A program made the position numbers and the translations under genes. Of a stretch of DNA of 62,970 bases, positions 16,661-26,064 are shown in pieces (the stretch's first letter is position 1; every line of letters begins with the position of its first letter). The notes beneath the pieces are model-generated. The model saw only the letters and a program-made list of their open reading frames with translations. It ran no database searches and was not told where the DNA came from. The stretch is from contig BJFQ01000006.1 of NCBI GenBank assembly GCA_014189895.1, positions 1-62,970 of the forward strand, read 5' to 3'. This stretch comes from Acidobacteriota bacterium (GTDB lineage: Bacteria; Acidobacteriota; Holophagae; Holophagales; Holophagaceae).

Positions 16661-17876
16661 ACCGGAGTGCATCAATCACATCGAGATTGGCGGCTTTCAG
16701 GGCAGGTAAGAAACCGGCCGAAAGCCCAATCAACGATGAGAAGCCCAAACCAAGAATCACAGCCCAACCAACAATCACAGCTTGAACATTGAGTACCTGC
16801 ATTAAAGCGATCAAAGAGAAGGCCAGGCAAACGCCAATCATTCCGCCGAGGGAGGATAAGACCGAAGCTTCGATTAAAAACTGCCATAAAACACTTCGTC
16901 GTGTTGCCCCAAGGGCCCGACGAATTCCAATTTCGCGAGTTCGTTCCGTCACGCTCACCAACATAATATTTCCAATTCCGATCCCACCCACAATGAGGGA
17001 TATGGAAGCGGCCACTGCAAGGAGGGTGGTAATAATAGCGCTCTGTTGAGCAGAAGCTGCTAACCAATCATTCTGTTTTCGTATCGAGAAATCATTATCA
17101 ACATTCGAGGGAAGCCGGTGTCGTTGACGGATGAGACTTGTAATTTCTGATTCAGCATAATCAACTTGATTTTCAGAGATGGCTGAAACTAAAATTTGTT
17201 GAATTTTGTCACGGCCCATGATTTTTTTCATGACTGTGGTGTAGGGGGCATGAATTACATCGTCTTGATCGCCCATAAAACCTGCTCCTTTGCGAGACAG
17301 GACACCAATGACTTCAAAAGGCATCGTACCAATTCGAATGGTTTTCCCCAAGGGATCCTCTCCGCTGGGAAAGAGATTCTCTTCCACGGTTTTCCCAATA
17401 ACACAGACTTTAGACAAAGATCTCACTTCCTGGGAATTGAAATATCTTCCTGCATCAAGGCCCCAAGATTTAATATCTAAGTACTCTTCATTGGCCCCTT
17501 CCACTCGGCCCACTAACCAATTATTTGCCCCATAAACAGCGGGTTTAGCCGTTCGCACATAGGGAGTTGCGTAAGCAACGCTGTTCGGGAGTTCAGCTCT
17601 TAGAGCTAGAGCATCCTCTTCGTTCAAAGTATCGACTGCACCCTGCCCTACGGGACCCCATGCGCCTTTGGGAATGGAACCGGGTATGACGGTGATGAGG
17701 TTTGTGCCCATTGAGCGAATTAACTGCTCTGAAGCTTGCTTGGATCCCTGGCCAATGCCAATCATCGTGATCACTGCACCTACACCAATAATGATGCCGA
17801 GCATTGTCAGCATAGAACGTGTTTTATTCCGACGAATCGCCGTCAGAGCTAATTTGAGAAATTCAAGATACTTCAT
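16653..17876 (-). CDS. MacB-type ABC transporter permease (no ATPase domain)
   Basis: The 407-residue protein has a first membrane span followed by a large periplasmic MacB_PCD domain, then three spans of the FtsX type at about 280-400. Signatures include the RNKTRSMLTMLGIIIGVGAV start and the VTERTREIGIRRALGATRR segment. It lacks an ATP-binding domain, unlike E. coli MacB, so it needs a separate ATPase. None is encoded beside it, although such permeases usually have an adjacent ATPase gene. AGGA lies 8 bp upstream and the adaptor gene ends 17 bp upstream. It probably exports a compound or protein through a tripartite system. Confidence 0.88.
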   Translation of the reverse strand: MKYLEFLKLALTAIRRNKTRSMLTMLGIIIGVGAVITMIGIGQGSKQASEQLIRSMGTNLITVIPGSIPKGAWGPVGQGAVDTLNEEDALALRAELPNSVAYATPYVRTAKPAVYGANNWLVGRVEGANEEYLDIKSWGLDAGRYFNSQEVRSLSKVCVIGKTVEENLFPSGEDPLGKTIRIGTMPFEVIGVLSRKGAGFMGDQDDVIHAPYTTVMKKIMGRDKIQQILVSAISENQVDYAESEITSLIRQRHRLPSNVDNDFSIRKQNDWLAASAQQSAIITTLLAVAASISLIVGGIGIGNIMLVSVTERTREIGIRRALGATRRSVLWQFLIEASVLSSLGGMIGVCLAFSLIALMQVLNVQAVIVGWAVILGLGFSSLIGLSAGFLPALKAANLDVIDALRYE

Positions 17877-17893
17877 AGTGAGATCCTTTCGAT

Positions 17894-19579
17894 CTACCGA
17901 CCTCGACCCATACCGCCGCCCATCGGAGAGACCGTAGTGGGCGCTGATCCACTTTTCTTGATAGGCTCTATGACGCCAACCAGTACTTCAGAACCTTCAG
18001 GGAGTTCACTCCCCGTAATTTCAGTAAATTGACCGTCACTGAGCCCTACGCTAATCTTCACGCTCTTAAGCTCACCCTTGGAATCGATAATCCATACACG
18101 ATCCTCGCGACGACTCACAAATCCTTTACCAGAGCCTCCCAACATCATCGGCGACGTCGAAAGGGGCGGAGTGACGGAACGTTTTGAACTTTGGGTATCC
18201 TGAGAGTTAACGGGTGAAGCAGGTTTTATATCACCCGATGAAGGCGGTCTTGTGTCGGACCTACCCCGACCCCCAGATCTTTGACCAGCAATGTTGCCAC
18301 CGCCAGACTCGCGTTGTTTCCTAAAGGCTTCGATCTGCTCTGGCGTCATATTTTTCCTAAAGGCTTCGATCTGCTCCGGCGTCATATTTCGTCGCCATCC
18401 CCCACCGGCCCCACTAGCCCCAGCGGGTCTATCAGGTCGGTCCATGGGTGGTTTGGAACCTCGAGCATCTTGAGACGGTTTAGTTACCGCAGGAGTTGAG
18501 GGCTTCTCGGGAATTGAAGTGACCGGTGTAGTGGATGGATTTTGAACCTGAGCCATCCTCTTTTTCATCTCTTCTTGTGCTTTATTACGTTCATCTTGTA
18601 ATTTTTTGTTGAAAGCCTCTTGGGCTTTGGGGGGGAGAAAGGTCACTGGATTAAAGCGAAGAGCCGACGAGGGTATACGAAGCACAGAGTCTCTACTTGC
18701 CGTAAAGATGGTCACGTTAGCGGTCATGCCTGGACGAATCTTGAGTTCTCTGTTATCGACTTCAATTTGTACCGTGTAATTCACGACGTTCTGTTGAATA
18801 CGCGGGTCAATTCGTACCAACATAACTCTTCCCGCGAACTGAGTATCAGGAAACGCATCAACGCTAAAAAAAGCTTGCTGATCAACCTTGACTTGGCCAA
18901 TATCGGCTTCATCAATGTTGGCTTCGAGTTTCATTCGGGATAAGTCTTGGGTAATAACGAACATATTCGGTGTGTTGAAACTAGCTGCAACTGTTTGTCC
19001 CCTATCCACTAATCGACTAATCACTATTCCATCTAAGGGAGACTTGATGGTGCAGTAATCCAGATTAACTTGGGCTCGAGTCAGGGCAGCTTTTGCCGAG
19101 ATGAGATTTGATTCGGCGGAGATTTTGGCTGACTCGGCATCTTGAAGATCTTTTTCTGAAATAAGTTTAGCTTCAAAAAGTCTTTTCTGTCTTTCAAACT
19201 GGCGCTTCGCATCATTAGAAATCTGTGTCGTTTTTTGGACGGTAGCTTGGGCATCGCTTACCAAAGCCATATAAGTTGTCGGATCAATTTCGGCTAATTT
19301 TTGCCCTTTTTTCACAGGCGTATTAAAGTCTACGTATAAATTAGAAACAATGCCTGATATTTGGGATCCAATGTTGACCTGGAGTAAGCCCGATAGAGTT
19401 CCAGTCGATGTGATGCGCTGACGAATAGGCCCACGGTCAATTTTGGTGGTTCTCCATTTTGGCATTTCTTCGGTATTGTTGAAAAAGAAGAAAACAATAA
19501 CTAAGCCCACAAGAGTGCCTAGGACTATTCCCTTCTTTTTAGGGGAGAGATTTTTTAGGTTGGAAAACTTAAAATCCAT
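17894..19579 (-). CDS. MacA/HlyD-type periplasmic adaptor with a long repeat-bearing insert
   Basis: About 561 residues. A membrane anchor near the N-terminus is followed by the biotinyl-lipoyl-like, helical hairpin and beta-barrel domains of efflux adaptors (GSQISGIVSNLYVDFNTPVKKGQKLAEI, then TIKSPLDGIVI). The adaptor links an inner-membrane permease to an outer-membrane channel. A Pro/Ser/Gly-rich stretch of about 170 residues splits the C-terminal part, with MTPEQIEAFRK present twice in tandem. The ATG at 19579 has GAGG six bases upstream; an upstream start at 19621 is possible. It heads the adaptor-permease-MFS operon. No outer-membrane channel gene is in the window. Confidence 0.88.
   Translation of the reverse strand: MDFKFSNLKNLSPKKKGIVLGTLVGLVIVFFFFNNTEEMPKWRTTKIDRGPIRQRITSTGTLSGLLQVNIGSQISGIVSNLYVDFNTPVKKGQKLAEIDPTTYMALVSDAQATVQKTTQISNDAKRQFERQKRLFEAKLISEKDLQDAESAKISAESNLISAKAALTRAQVNLDYCTIKSPLDGIVISRLVDRGQTVAASFNTPNMFVITQDLSRMKLEANIDEADIGQVKVDQQAFFSVDAFPDTQFAGRVMLVRIDPRIQQNVVNYTVQIEVDNRELKIRPGMTANVTIFTASRDSVLRIPSSALRFNPVTFLPPKAQEAFNKKLQDERNKAQEEMKKRMAQVQNPSTTPVTSIPEKPSTPAVTKPSQDARGSKPPMDRPDRPAGASGAGGGWRRNMTPEQIEAFRKNMTPEQIEAFRKQRESGGGNIAGQRSGGRGRSDTRPPSSGDIKPASPVNSQDTQSSKRSVTPPLSTSPMMLGGSGKGFVSRREDRVWIIDSKGELKSVKISVGLSDGQFTEITGSELPEGSEVLVGVIEPIKKSGSAPTTVSPMGGGMGRGR
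18317..18388. repeat. 36-bp tandem duplication inside the adaptor gene
   Basis: Two near-identical 36-bp units (18317-18352 and 18353-18388) sit head to tail and encode the repeated MTPEQIEAFRK segment in frame. The copies differ at one base (CTCTGG versus CTCCGG). This is a recent in-frame duplication in a low-complexity linker. Confidence 0.85.
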
Positions 19580-19682
19580 TAGAAACCTCGGCAATGAATA
19601 GGATTGAGCAGTTGCCATCAATTGGTAAAGACTAATCTATTACTTTCCCATATTCCTTTAGACACCACTAGGGGCTAGGAGG

Positions 19683-21200
19683 TTAATTCCCGGTAATAAA
19701 TGGCTCAATGAGCCTAAAGGGGTGCTCAACGGTAGGGATCGCAATATGGTCGAGTAACCACTGGGGCCATAGACTCAGAGTAATAATCGCAACAACAGCC
19801 AACAGCACGGACGCACTGCTCCAAAAATAGGGGCTTGAGGCATGATGATCTTGAGTGAACTCCAGGCCTTGTGGTGGCTTATCCATAAAAAGGACAACAG
19901 GAAGTCGAAGATAAAAATAAACTCCAATCAAGCTAGCCAAAATGCCAAAGACCGCTAATCCAAGATGACCGCTCGAGATTAATTCCCTAAAAATAAAATA
20001 TTTTGCATAGAAGCCAGCAAAGGGCGGAAGTCCCGCAAGACTCAAGAGCAGAACCAGAGAGGCCATACCTAAGAAGGGGCGTTTCCAACCCTGCCCTCGG
20101 GCATGATCGAAATCTGTTTGCGAACCTACCCATCCAAAAGCCGTGAGGATTCCAAACAGCCCGGCATTGGTAAATCCATAAATAACTAAATAGTAAAAAA
20201 CATACTGAAGACTTTGCTCTGTACCCGAAACGAAAGCTAAAAGCAGGTAACCAGCGTGCGCGATGGATGAGAAGGCTAGCATTCGCTTGATATTGTGTTG
20301 AGCCAAGGCGGTAAGATTACCCACGAAGAGCGTCAAGATTCCAATAATGGAGAGCAGGGGTTGAAGATTAAAAGAGGTTGTCTGGGAATCATTCAGGAAA
20401 CCCCAAATAAAGATTCTGATAAAGACGATGAAGGCGGCTGTCTTGGTGGCAACGCTCATAAATCCAGAGATGGGGTGAGGAGCCGCTTGATAAACGTCAG
20501 GTGTCCATTGGTGCATAGGAACAGCACTCATCTTAAATAACACGCCAAATAAAATAAGACCTAAACCTAAGAGCATCAAAGAATCAGACCAACCATGTTG
20601 ATGAGCGAATTGGGAAATCTCCATGAGATCTAAGGATCCCGTTAATCCAAAAAGCAGGACGATACCCAATAACAAGCAACTCGATGCAACGGCGCCTGAA
20701 ATAAAATACTTGAGACCTCCTTCGGCTCCCTCTGTGCGAACTCGAATCGACCCCGTTAGGACATAAAGGGGCAGGCTAAAAAGCTCGAGCGCTAAGAATA
20801 AAACTAATAAATGCGTAGAGGCCATGAAAATCATCACCCCTGCTACCGAAAATAAAAAGAGGGCTAGGGTCTCACCCTTAAACCAACCTTCGTGATGGAG
20901 GTGGTCCCATAACTGAAGGACAGACAGCCCGGCACTTCCCAAAACAACGAGTGAACCAAATTGAGTTAATCGATCTACCAAGAGGGGTCCATAACTAGGT
21001 TGATGTCCACCGATCCATAGTTGGAGTAGAGATTTGATCGCGGCGTATAAAACCCAGAGCGTCACCAACCACATTGTCCATCGAACCAGCTTTTCATTCC
21101 GCGTTGTTCGCGTTAGAACCATCAAGGGGATAACAAGAGCGCCTAGAAGAGGGAAAAGAAAAGGAGTGAGGGCTGACCACTGAATATAGGTAAGCGTCAT
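19683..21200 (-). CDS. nuoN: NADH-quinone oxidoreductase subunit N
   Basis: A 505-residue polytopic antiporter-like subunit of complex I. The protein has the Mrp-type pattern typical of NuoN: FLALELFSLPLYVL, LKYFISGAVASSC, FKMSAVPMHQWTPDVYQAAPHP and HNIKRMLAFSSIAHAGYLL. It is the smallest of the three antiporter-like subunits and one proton path. It is the last gene of the nuo cluster; its ATG overlaps the nuoM stop by 4 bp. Downstream is the export adaptor operon after about 100 bp. Confidence 0.95.
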   Translation of the reverse strand: MTLTYIQWSALTPFLFPLLGALVIPLMVLTRTTRNEKLVRWTMWLVTLWVLYAAIKSLLQLWIGGHQPSYGPLLVDRLTQFGSLVVLGSAGLSVLQLWDHLHHEGWFKGETLALFLFSVAGVMIFMASTHLLVLFLALELFSLPLYVLTGSIRVRTEGAEGGLKYFISGAVASSCLLLGIVLLFGLTGSLDLMEISQFAHQHGWSDSLMLLGLGLILFGVLFKMSAVPMHQWTPDVYQAAPHPISGFMSVATKTAAFIVFIRIFIWGFLNDSQTTSFNLQPLLSIIGILTLFVGNLTALAQHNIKRMLAFSSIAHAGYLLLAFVSGTEQSLQYVFYYLVIYGFTNAGLFGILTAFGWVGSQTDFDHARGQGWKRPFLGMASLVLLLSLAGLPPFAGFYAKYFIFRELISSGHLGLAVFGILASLIGVYFYLRLPVVLFMDKPPQGLEFTQDHHASSPYFWSSASVLLAVVAIITLSLWPQWLLDHIAIPTVEHPFRLIEPFITGN

Positions 21201-22738
21201 GGAGTCACCGCCACTGGAATAGAGGTGGGCGAAAAAACCTGAGTCACAATCGTCTTCATCAACGATTCGCTATCGATCATGAAGGTTTGAGGATGAATGC
21301 CCATCCAAAAAATCAGAACGACGAGAGGGAGAAGGACTAGGCCTTCCCGCCAACTCAGATCCTGAACGAGATAAGTGTTCCCTTTGGCTAATGGACGGTC
21401 CGGCGATCCCCAGAACATCCGCTTAAACATCCAAAGCAGATAAGCTGCACTCAGGATGACGCCCAAAGAAGCGATGATGGCCAAGAGTGGGCTCCCTTCC
21501 AGACTCGAGGTAAAGGTCCCATTGAGAATAAGGAATTCACCCACAAAACCGTTCGTGAGTGGTAAGCCAATGCTACTCAGAACAACGACGAAAAATACTG
21601 TGGTTAAGATGGGAAGCCGGTGTGCAATCCCACTGAAATCTTCAATCTGTCTTGTATGCGCCCGATCATAAATCATCCCTACTAAAAAGAATAGGGCGCT
21701 CGTACTCACTCCATGATTGAGCATTTGCAACATGGAACCCTGAAGACCAATGAGCGTAAAACTAAAAATACCCAGGATCACGAAGCCCATATGAGAGACA
21801 GAGCTATAAGCCACGAGTTTTTTCATATCTTCTTGAACAAAAGCAACCCAGCCCCCGTAAAGAATAGCGATGACGGAAAGGATGCTGAGACCTCGACTCA
21901 TGCTCAGGGCGATTTCAGGAAACATAGGAATGGCAAAGCGAAGTAATCCATAACCGCCTAGTTTCAGCAGGATTCCAGCTAAAACCGCGGACCCGGCCGT
22001 AGGGGCTTGAACGTGGGCATCGGGTAGCCACGTGTGTAGAGGGAACAGAGGCACTTTGATGGCAAAAGCTAATACAAAAGAAAGAAATAAAATTTCTTGG
22101 GTATATATCGATTGGCTTCGAGCCACTAATGACAAGAGGATAGGGTCAAATCCGCCCGCAAGGTTGGCTAAATAAATTAATGCGAGGAGCCAAATCAAAC
22201 TTCCCGCAAGCGTGTAAAGAATAAATTTATTAGCAGCATATTTTCGCTCACTGCCACCCCATATTCCTATAAGGAAGAACATGGGGATTAACATGACTTC
22301 CCAAAAGATATAAAAGAGTAAAAGATCTTGAGCCAAAAGAGCCCCGAGGATACTGGACTCAAGAATCAAGAAGAGGCCAAAGAAAACAGGTTCTTTTTCT
22401 TTAATATTTCTCCATGAAGCCAAAAGAGCTAAAGGAATCAAAAGCGTGGTGAGCTGAATCAACCAAACATTTAAACCATCCATCACGAGGACGTAATTGG
22501 CCGACAAGCCTGCGACGGAGAACCAAGACCTCGATTCCGATAAAAAGCCCGCCATCCGCATGGGTTGAATCAATAAAAGGCTGTACAGGAAGGTAAGTAG
22601 AGAAGCACCCAGTCCAAGTAACTTCATGGTTTTAACAGATGGATAGGAAGGGAGCACGATCAAACGTAAACCGACAATCAATGGAATAGCGATCAACCAA
22701 GTGAGTGGGAAATTGGATTCTGAAAGAAAAGACAACAT
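21197..22738 (-). CDS. nuoM: NADH-quinone oxidoreductase subunit M
   Basis: A 513-residue antiporter-like membrane subunit of complex I. It shows DGLNVWLIQLTTLLIPL, FYIFWEVMLIPMFFLIGIWGG with the conserved glutamate, FPLHTWLPDAHVQAPTAGS and DMKKLVAYSSVSHMGFV. These match NuoM, including the proton-path lysine and glutamate positions. It overlaps nuoN by 4 bp and shares one base with the nuoL stop, so the genes are translated together. Confidence 0.96.
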   Translation of the reverse strand: MLSFLSESNFPLTWLIAIPLIVGLRLIVLPSYPSVKTMKLLGLGASLLTFLYSLLLIQPMRMAGFLSESRSWFSVAGLSANYVLVMDGLNVWLIQLTTLLIPLALLASWRNIKEKEPVFFGLFLILESSILGALLAQDLLLFYIFWEVMLIPMFFLIGIWGGSERKYAANKFILYTLAGSLIWLLALIYLANLAGGFDPILLSLVARSQSIYTQEILFLSFVLAFAIKVPLFPLHTWLPDAHVQAPTAGSAVLAGILLKLGGYGLLRFAIPMFPEIALSMSRGLSILSVIAILYGGWVAFVQEDMKKLVAYSSVSHMGFVILGIFSFTLIGLQGSMLQMLNHGVSTSALFFLVGMIYDRAHTRQIEDFSGIAHRLPILTTVFFVVVLSSIGLPLTNGFVGEFLILNGTFTSSLEGSPLLAIIASLGVILSAAYLLWMFKRMFWGSPDRPLAKGNTYLVQDLSWREGLVLLPLVVLIFWMGIHPQTFMIDSESLMKTIVTQVFSPTSIPVAVTP

Positions 22739-24654
22739 TAGATCCTCCCGACCAAAAGAAGTGTCAAGAGTCCCAGAAGTCCCAGTACCGAAAGCAGAGT
22801 GTAGTTTCGCAAACGTCCGGTTTGAAGATGGGAGCCAAGATCTCCCATGACACGGGTAAGTGCCCCCGGAAGATTCACTCCAATGCCATCAATGATAATG
22901 ACGTCACCCAATTTCCAAAATACTTTACCCAGAAAGAAGAAGGGGTTAATGATTAAGGCCATCACACCTTGATCAACAAAATATTTTTCTCGAAGGATCT
23001 GGTAGGTTCTAGAAAACTTTTTCTCGAAACTTTCTTCCCAGCCGAGACCTTTTCCGTAAAGTTTCCAAGCTATTCCCGCGCTAACCAAACTCAAGACCGT
23101 GGAGATAAGGGCTAATGTCCAAGCCAAGGTGGGTTGTAACGGATGGGCTTCAGGCTCAGCACTTTGACCATAATTGATGGCTGAATGGAGCCATGAAGCG
23201 ATCGTATTGTGGCCCCCAAAAGACTCAGGCCAGCCGAAAGTAACTGCCAACAAAGCCCCAAGGGACAGGAGGATGAGGGGGGCAGTAATCCACTTGGGGC
23301 TTTCGTGGGCATGATCAAATATTTTCAAATCACGAGGCTTGCCTGCAAATACTAAAACCATAAGTCGTGCGGTATAAAAAGCAGTACAAATGGCCGCAAG
23401 AACTCCAAAGCCCCACAGAGTAGGACTATGCAGGTACGTCAAATAAAGAATTTCATCTTTACTCGCAAAACCACTCGTACCTGGGAAGCCCATCAAGCAA
23501 AGAGCTCCGATAAGCATGGTGTAAAAAGTGATGGGCAATTTTTCTCGAAGCCCGCCCATTTTGAAAAGATCTTGCTCGTGATGGAGCGCTACGATGACGC
23601 TTCCCGCTCCCAAAAAGAGCAAAGCTTTGAACCATGCATGCGTGAAGACATGGAAGAAACCTGCTGAAAAACCGGTTACACCGAGACCTAAAAACATAAA
23701 CCCCAATTGCGAAACGGTGGAATAGGCTAGAACTTTCTTAATGTCTCTCTGGAAGAGGGCCATGGTGGCGGCAAAAAGAGCGGTTGCAACACCAATCCAC
23801 GCAATCACGTGAAGCGTGATGGGGGCCAATAAAAAGAGGGGTGCGAGTCGACAAATAAGGTAGATGCCGCTGGTGACCATGGTGGCGGCATGAATGAGGG
23901 CCGATACGGGTGTCGGACCCGCCATGGCATCTGGTAGCCAGAGGTAGAGAGGAATTTGAGCACTCTTTCCAGTACAGCCAATGAACAACATGAGTGTGGC
24001 AAAGGTGATCAAACCAAAGTGTGTTTCAGGCCCAAGTAGGGATACATGTTGAAGTAGATCGCCTACCGTCAGGGTTCCGAAGATTAAAAAGAGAGTCATC
24101 ATGCCGATGAGGACCCCTACATCTCCAACGCGATTATATAAAAAAGCCTTAAGGCCTGCCCGAGGCGCTTCCTCGGTTTCAAAGTAATAACCAATGAGGA
24201 GATACGAGCAAAGACCGACGCCTTCCCACCCAACAAAGAGCAAAGGAAGACTAGAACTCATGACCAATAAAGTCATAAAGAATACGAAGAGATTCAAATA
24301 AGCAAAGTAGCGAGCGGTACCTTTCTCGTGATGCATGTAGCCAACGGAATAAATATGAATCAAGAGCCCAATGCCTGTAATGACGAGCAACATCACGCTG
24401 CTTAAAGCATCAATGACAAACCCAAATGGAATCTGGAGATTGCCAACTGCCATCCATTGCCCAACCACCAAGTCGATTCGATGTTCAGGACTCGCTAAGA
24501 CTCGGCCAAACCAAATCAGACTTAACCCCAAAGATGAAGCAATGGTACTGCAAGCGATGACATGGGAGAGAACCCGCGACAAGCGATGACCGATTAAGCC
24601 GTTGATCAGAAATCCCAGCAGAGGGATCAGGGGGATAAGAATCGCCGAAGTCAT
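22738..24654 (-). CDS. nuoL: NADH-quinone oxidoreductase subunit L
   Basis: A 638-residue subunit, the largest antiporter-like one, with the long lateral helix at its C-terminal end (about residues 510-620). Motifs are HIYSVGYMHHEKGTARYFAYLN, FVGWEGVGLCSYLLIGYYF, LYLWLPDAMAGPTPVSALIHAATM and DIKKVLAYSTVSQLGFM. Its start codon shares one base with the nuoK stop and its stop shares one base with the nuoM start. Confidence 0.97.
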   Translation of the reverse strand: MTSAILIPLIPLLGFLINGLIGHRLSRVLSHVIACSTIASSLGLSLIWFGRVLASPEHRIDLVVGQWMAVGNLQIPFGFVIDALSSVMLLVITGIGLLIHIYSVGYMHHEKGTARYFAYLNLFVFFMTLLVMSSSLPLLFVGWEGVGLCSYLLIGYYFETEEAPRAGLKAFLYNRVGDVGVLIGMMTLFLIFGTLTVGDLLQHVSLLGPETHFGLITFATLMLFIGCTGKSAQIPLYLWLPDAMAGPTPVSALIHAATMVTSGIYLICRLAPLFLLAPITLHVIAWIGVATALFAATMALFQRDIKKVLAYSTVSQLGFMFLGLGVTGFSAGFFHVFTHAWFKALLFLGAGSVIVALHHEQDLFKMGGLREKLPITFYTMLIGALCLMGFPGTSGFASKDEILYLTYLHSPTLWGFGVLAAICTAFYTARLMVLVFAGKPRDLKIFDHAHESPKWITAPLILLSLGALLAVTFGWPESFGGHNTIASWLHSAINYGQSAEPEAHPLQPTLAWTLALISTVLSLVSAGIAWKLYGKGLGWEESFEKKFSRTYQILREKYFVDQGVMALIINPFFFLGKVFWKLGDVIIIDGIGVNLPGALTRVMGDLGSHLQTGRLRNYTLLSVLGLLGLLTLLLVGRI

Positions 24655-24995
24655 TAGTGCCTCAACGTAGAATGTTGGTCTGCATCGGTCGTATTCTTGA
24701 GGCGATAAAGTTCAACAATAAGAGCCAAGCCGACAGCTGCTTCACACGCAGCAACACCGATAATGAAAAGATAAAAAATCGAAGCGGTGGGGGCTCCCCC
24801 TTGCCATTTGCCAAAGGCTAAGAGAATAATATTGATGGCATTCAGCATCAGTTCAATGCCCATAAATTGAAGAAGAAAGGAGCGGCGAAGCAGAACCGTC
24901 ACGAGCCCAATGACAAATAAAAGAAACCCTACCAATAGATAACCCTGCAACCCGCCCGTCCACAGGGCCTGAAGGAAAGAAGGCATTGAAATCAT
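24654..24995 (-). CDS. nuoK: NADH-quinone oxidoreductase subunit K
   Basis: A 113-residue subunit with three hydrophobic spans; GIELMLNAINIILLAFG with the conserved membrane glutamate and AACEAAVGLALIVELYR match NuoK. It belongs to the E-channel of complex I. The frame overlaps nuoJ by 4 bp and shares one base with nuoL. It is slightly longer than the usual 100 residues, owing to extra N-terminal residues. Confidence 0.94.
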   Translation of the reverse strand: MISMPSFLQALWTGGLQGYLLVGFLLFVIGLVTVLLRRSFLLQFMGIELMLNAINIILLAFGKWQGGAPTASIFYLFIIGVAACEAAVGLALIVELYRLKNTTDADQHSTLRH

Positions 24996-25486
24996 AGGTG
25001 CTTCTTGACCAAACTAATGGCCCCAATCATTGAAACTAACAAGAGAAGTCCAATCATTTCGAAAGAAACAATATGACGGGTCAGCATTTCAGCCCCTATT
25101 TGATTAAGAGATACAGGGGCGATCTGATCGACCGGTCGCTCCGAGAGCGACTGGAGAAGTTCAGACTGCTTGATGAACCAGAAACTTCCGCCCACCAAAA
25201 GTGCCCCAACCCCTAAGGCTAAATAGCGTTGAAGGTAGAGATCGTCTTGGGGCGATTCCTCTTCGTGTGCATTGAGCATCATGATGACAAAAAGTAGAAG
25301 GACTAAAATAGCTCCTGCGTAAACAATAATTTGAAGTGCGGCTGATACAGGATTAGAGAGCAAAATAAATAGCCCAGAAACTCCGATAAATGTAGCTACT
25401 AAAAATAAACCCGCCACAATGACGTTTTTCTGAAAGGCCATCGCTAAAGCCGAACCGAGAGTCAAGAGAGCAAAGGCAAGAAACAT
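24992..25486 (-). CDS. nuoJ: NADH-quinone oxidoreductase subunit J
   Basis: A 164-residue subunit with about five spans. FLVATFIGVSGLFILL and LQIIVYAGAILVLLLFVIMML with the TM3 region match NuoJ. It lies 2 bp after nuoI and overlaps nuoK by 4 bp, consistent with an operon. Confidence 0.93.
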   Translation of the reverse strand: MFLAFALLTLGSALAMAFQKNVIVAGLFLVATFIGVSGLFILLSNPVSAALQIIVYAGAILVLLLFVIMMLNAHEEESPQDDLYLQRYLALGVGALLVGGSFWFIKQSELLQSLSERPVDQIAPVSLNQIGAEMLTRHIVSFEMIGLLLLVSMIGAISLVKKHL

Positions 25487-25488
25487 GG

Positions 25489-26058
25489 TTACATCGTGAC
25501 AAAATTACGGGGTGGAGAGGGGGGTAATTCATTGGCTTCGGACTGGAGGGGTTTCCCATCCGTGTCCGCGTAGGTATTCATGAGATCCCACTTACCGTAG
25601 TTCAGAGAAAGCCGATCGTAGGCTGCCAACTCATAGTCCTTTCGGAGCCAAATGGCATCCTTGGGACAAGCCTCTTCACACATCCCGCAATAAATACAGC
25701 GCAACATATCGATCTTGAATACCTTCGGGCGTTTTTCTTCGAAACCTTGGGTAAAATTCAAATCACTAAATTCTTCTGCTTCAATAGTGATGCAGCGAGC
25801 GGGGCACGCTTCTTGGCACATAAAACAAGCCACACATTTAATAGATCCATCTTCAAACTGTTTCAATTCGTGAAGGCCACGATACCCCTCGGGCATCTCT
25901 TTTTTCATCTCAGGATATTGAATCGTGAATCGTTTAGAGGTCGGGGTTAAGATCTGACGAATGAAGTGACCCCAAGTAATCCACATTCCCTTCAGGACCG
26001 AGGGGAAATAAAGGCGGTCCCACCAAGAAAGTTGTATTTTTTTAACTAAAATAGCCAC
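25489..26058 (-). CDS. nuoI: NADH-quinone oxidoreductase subunit I
   Basis: A 189-residue ferredoxin-like subunit that holds clusters N6a and N6b near the quinone site. Two 4Fe-4S motifs are clear: CVACFMCQEACP and CIYCGMCEEACP, each with the CxxCxxCxxxCP pattern. The start follows the nuoH stop by 6 bp. The C-terminal 40 residues are poorly conserved. Confidence 0.97.
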   Translation of the reverse strand: MAILVKKIQLSWWDRLYFPSVLKGMWITWGHFIRQILTPTSKRFTIQYPEMKKEMPEGYRGLHELKQFEDGSIKCVACFMCQEACPARCITIEAEEFSDLNFTQGFEEKRPKVFKIDMLRCIYCGMCEEACPKDAIWLRKDYELAAYDRLSLNYGKWDLMNTYADTDGKPLQSEANELPPSPPRNFVTM

Positions 26059-26064
26059 CGGTTG

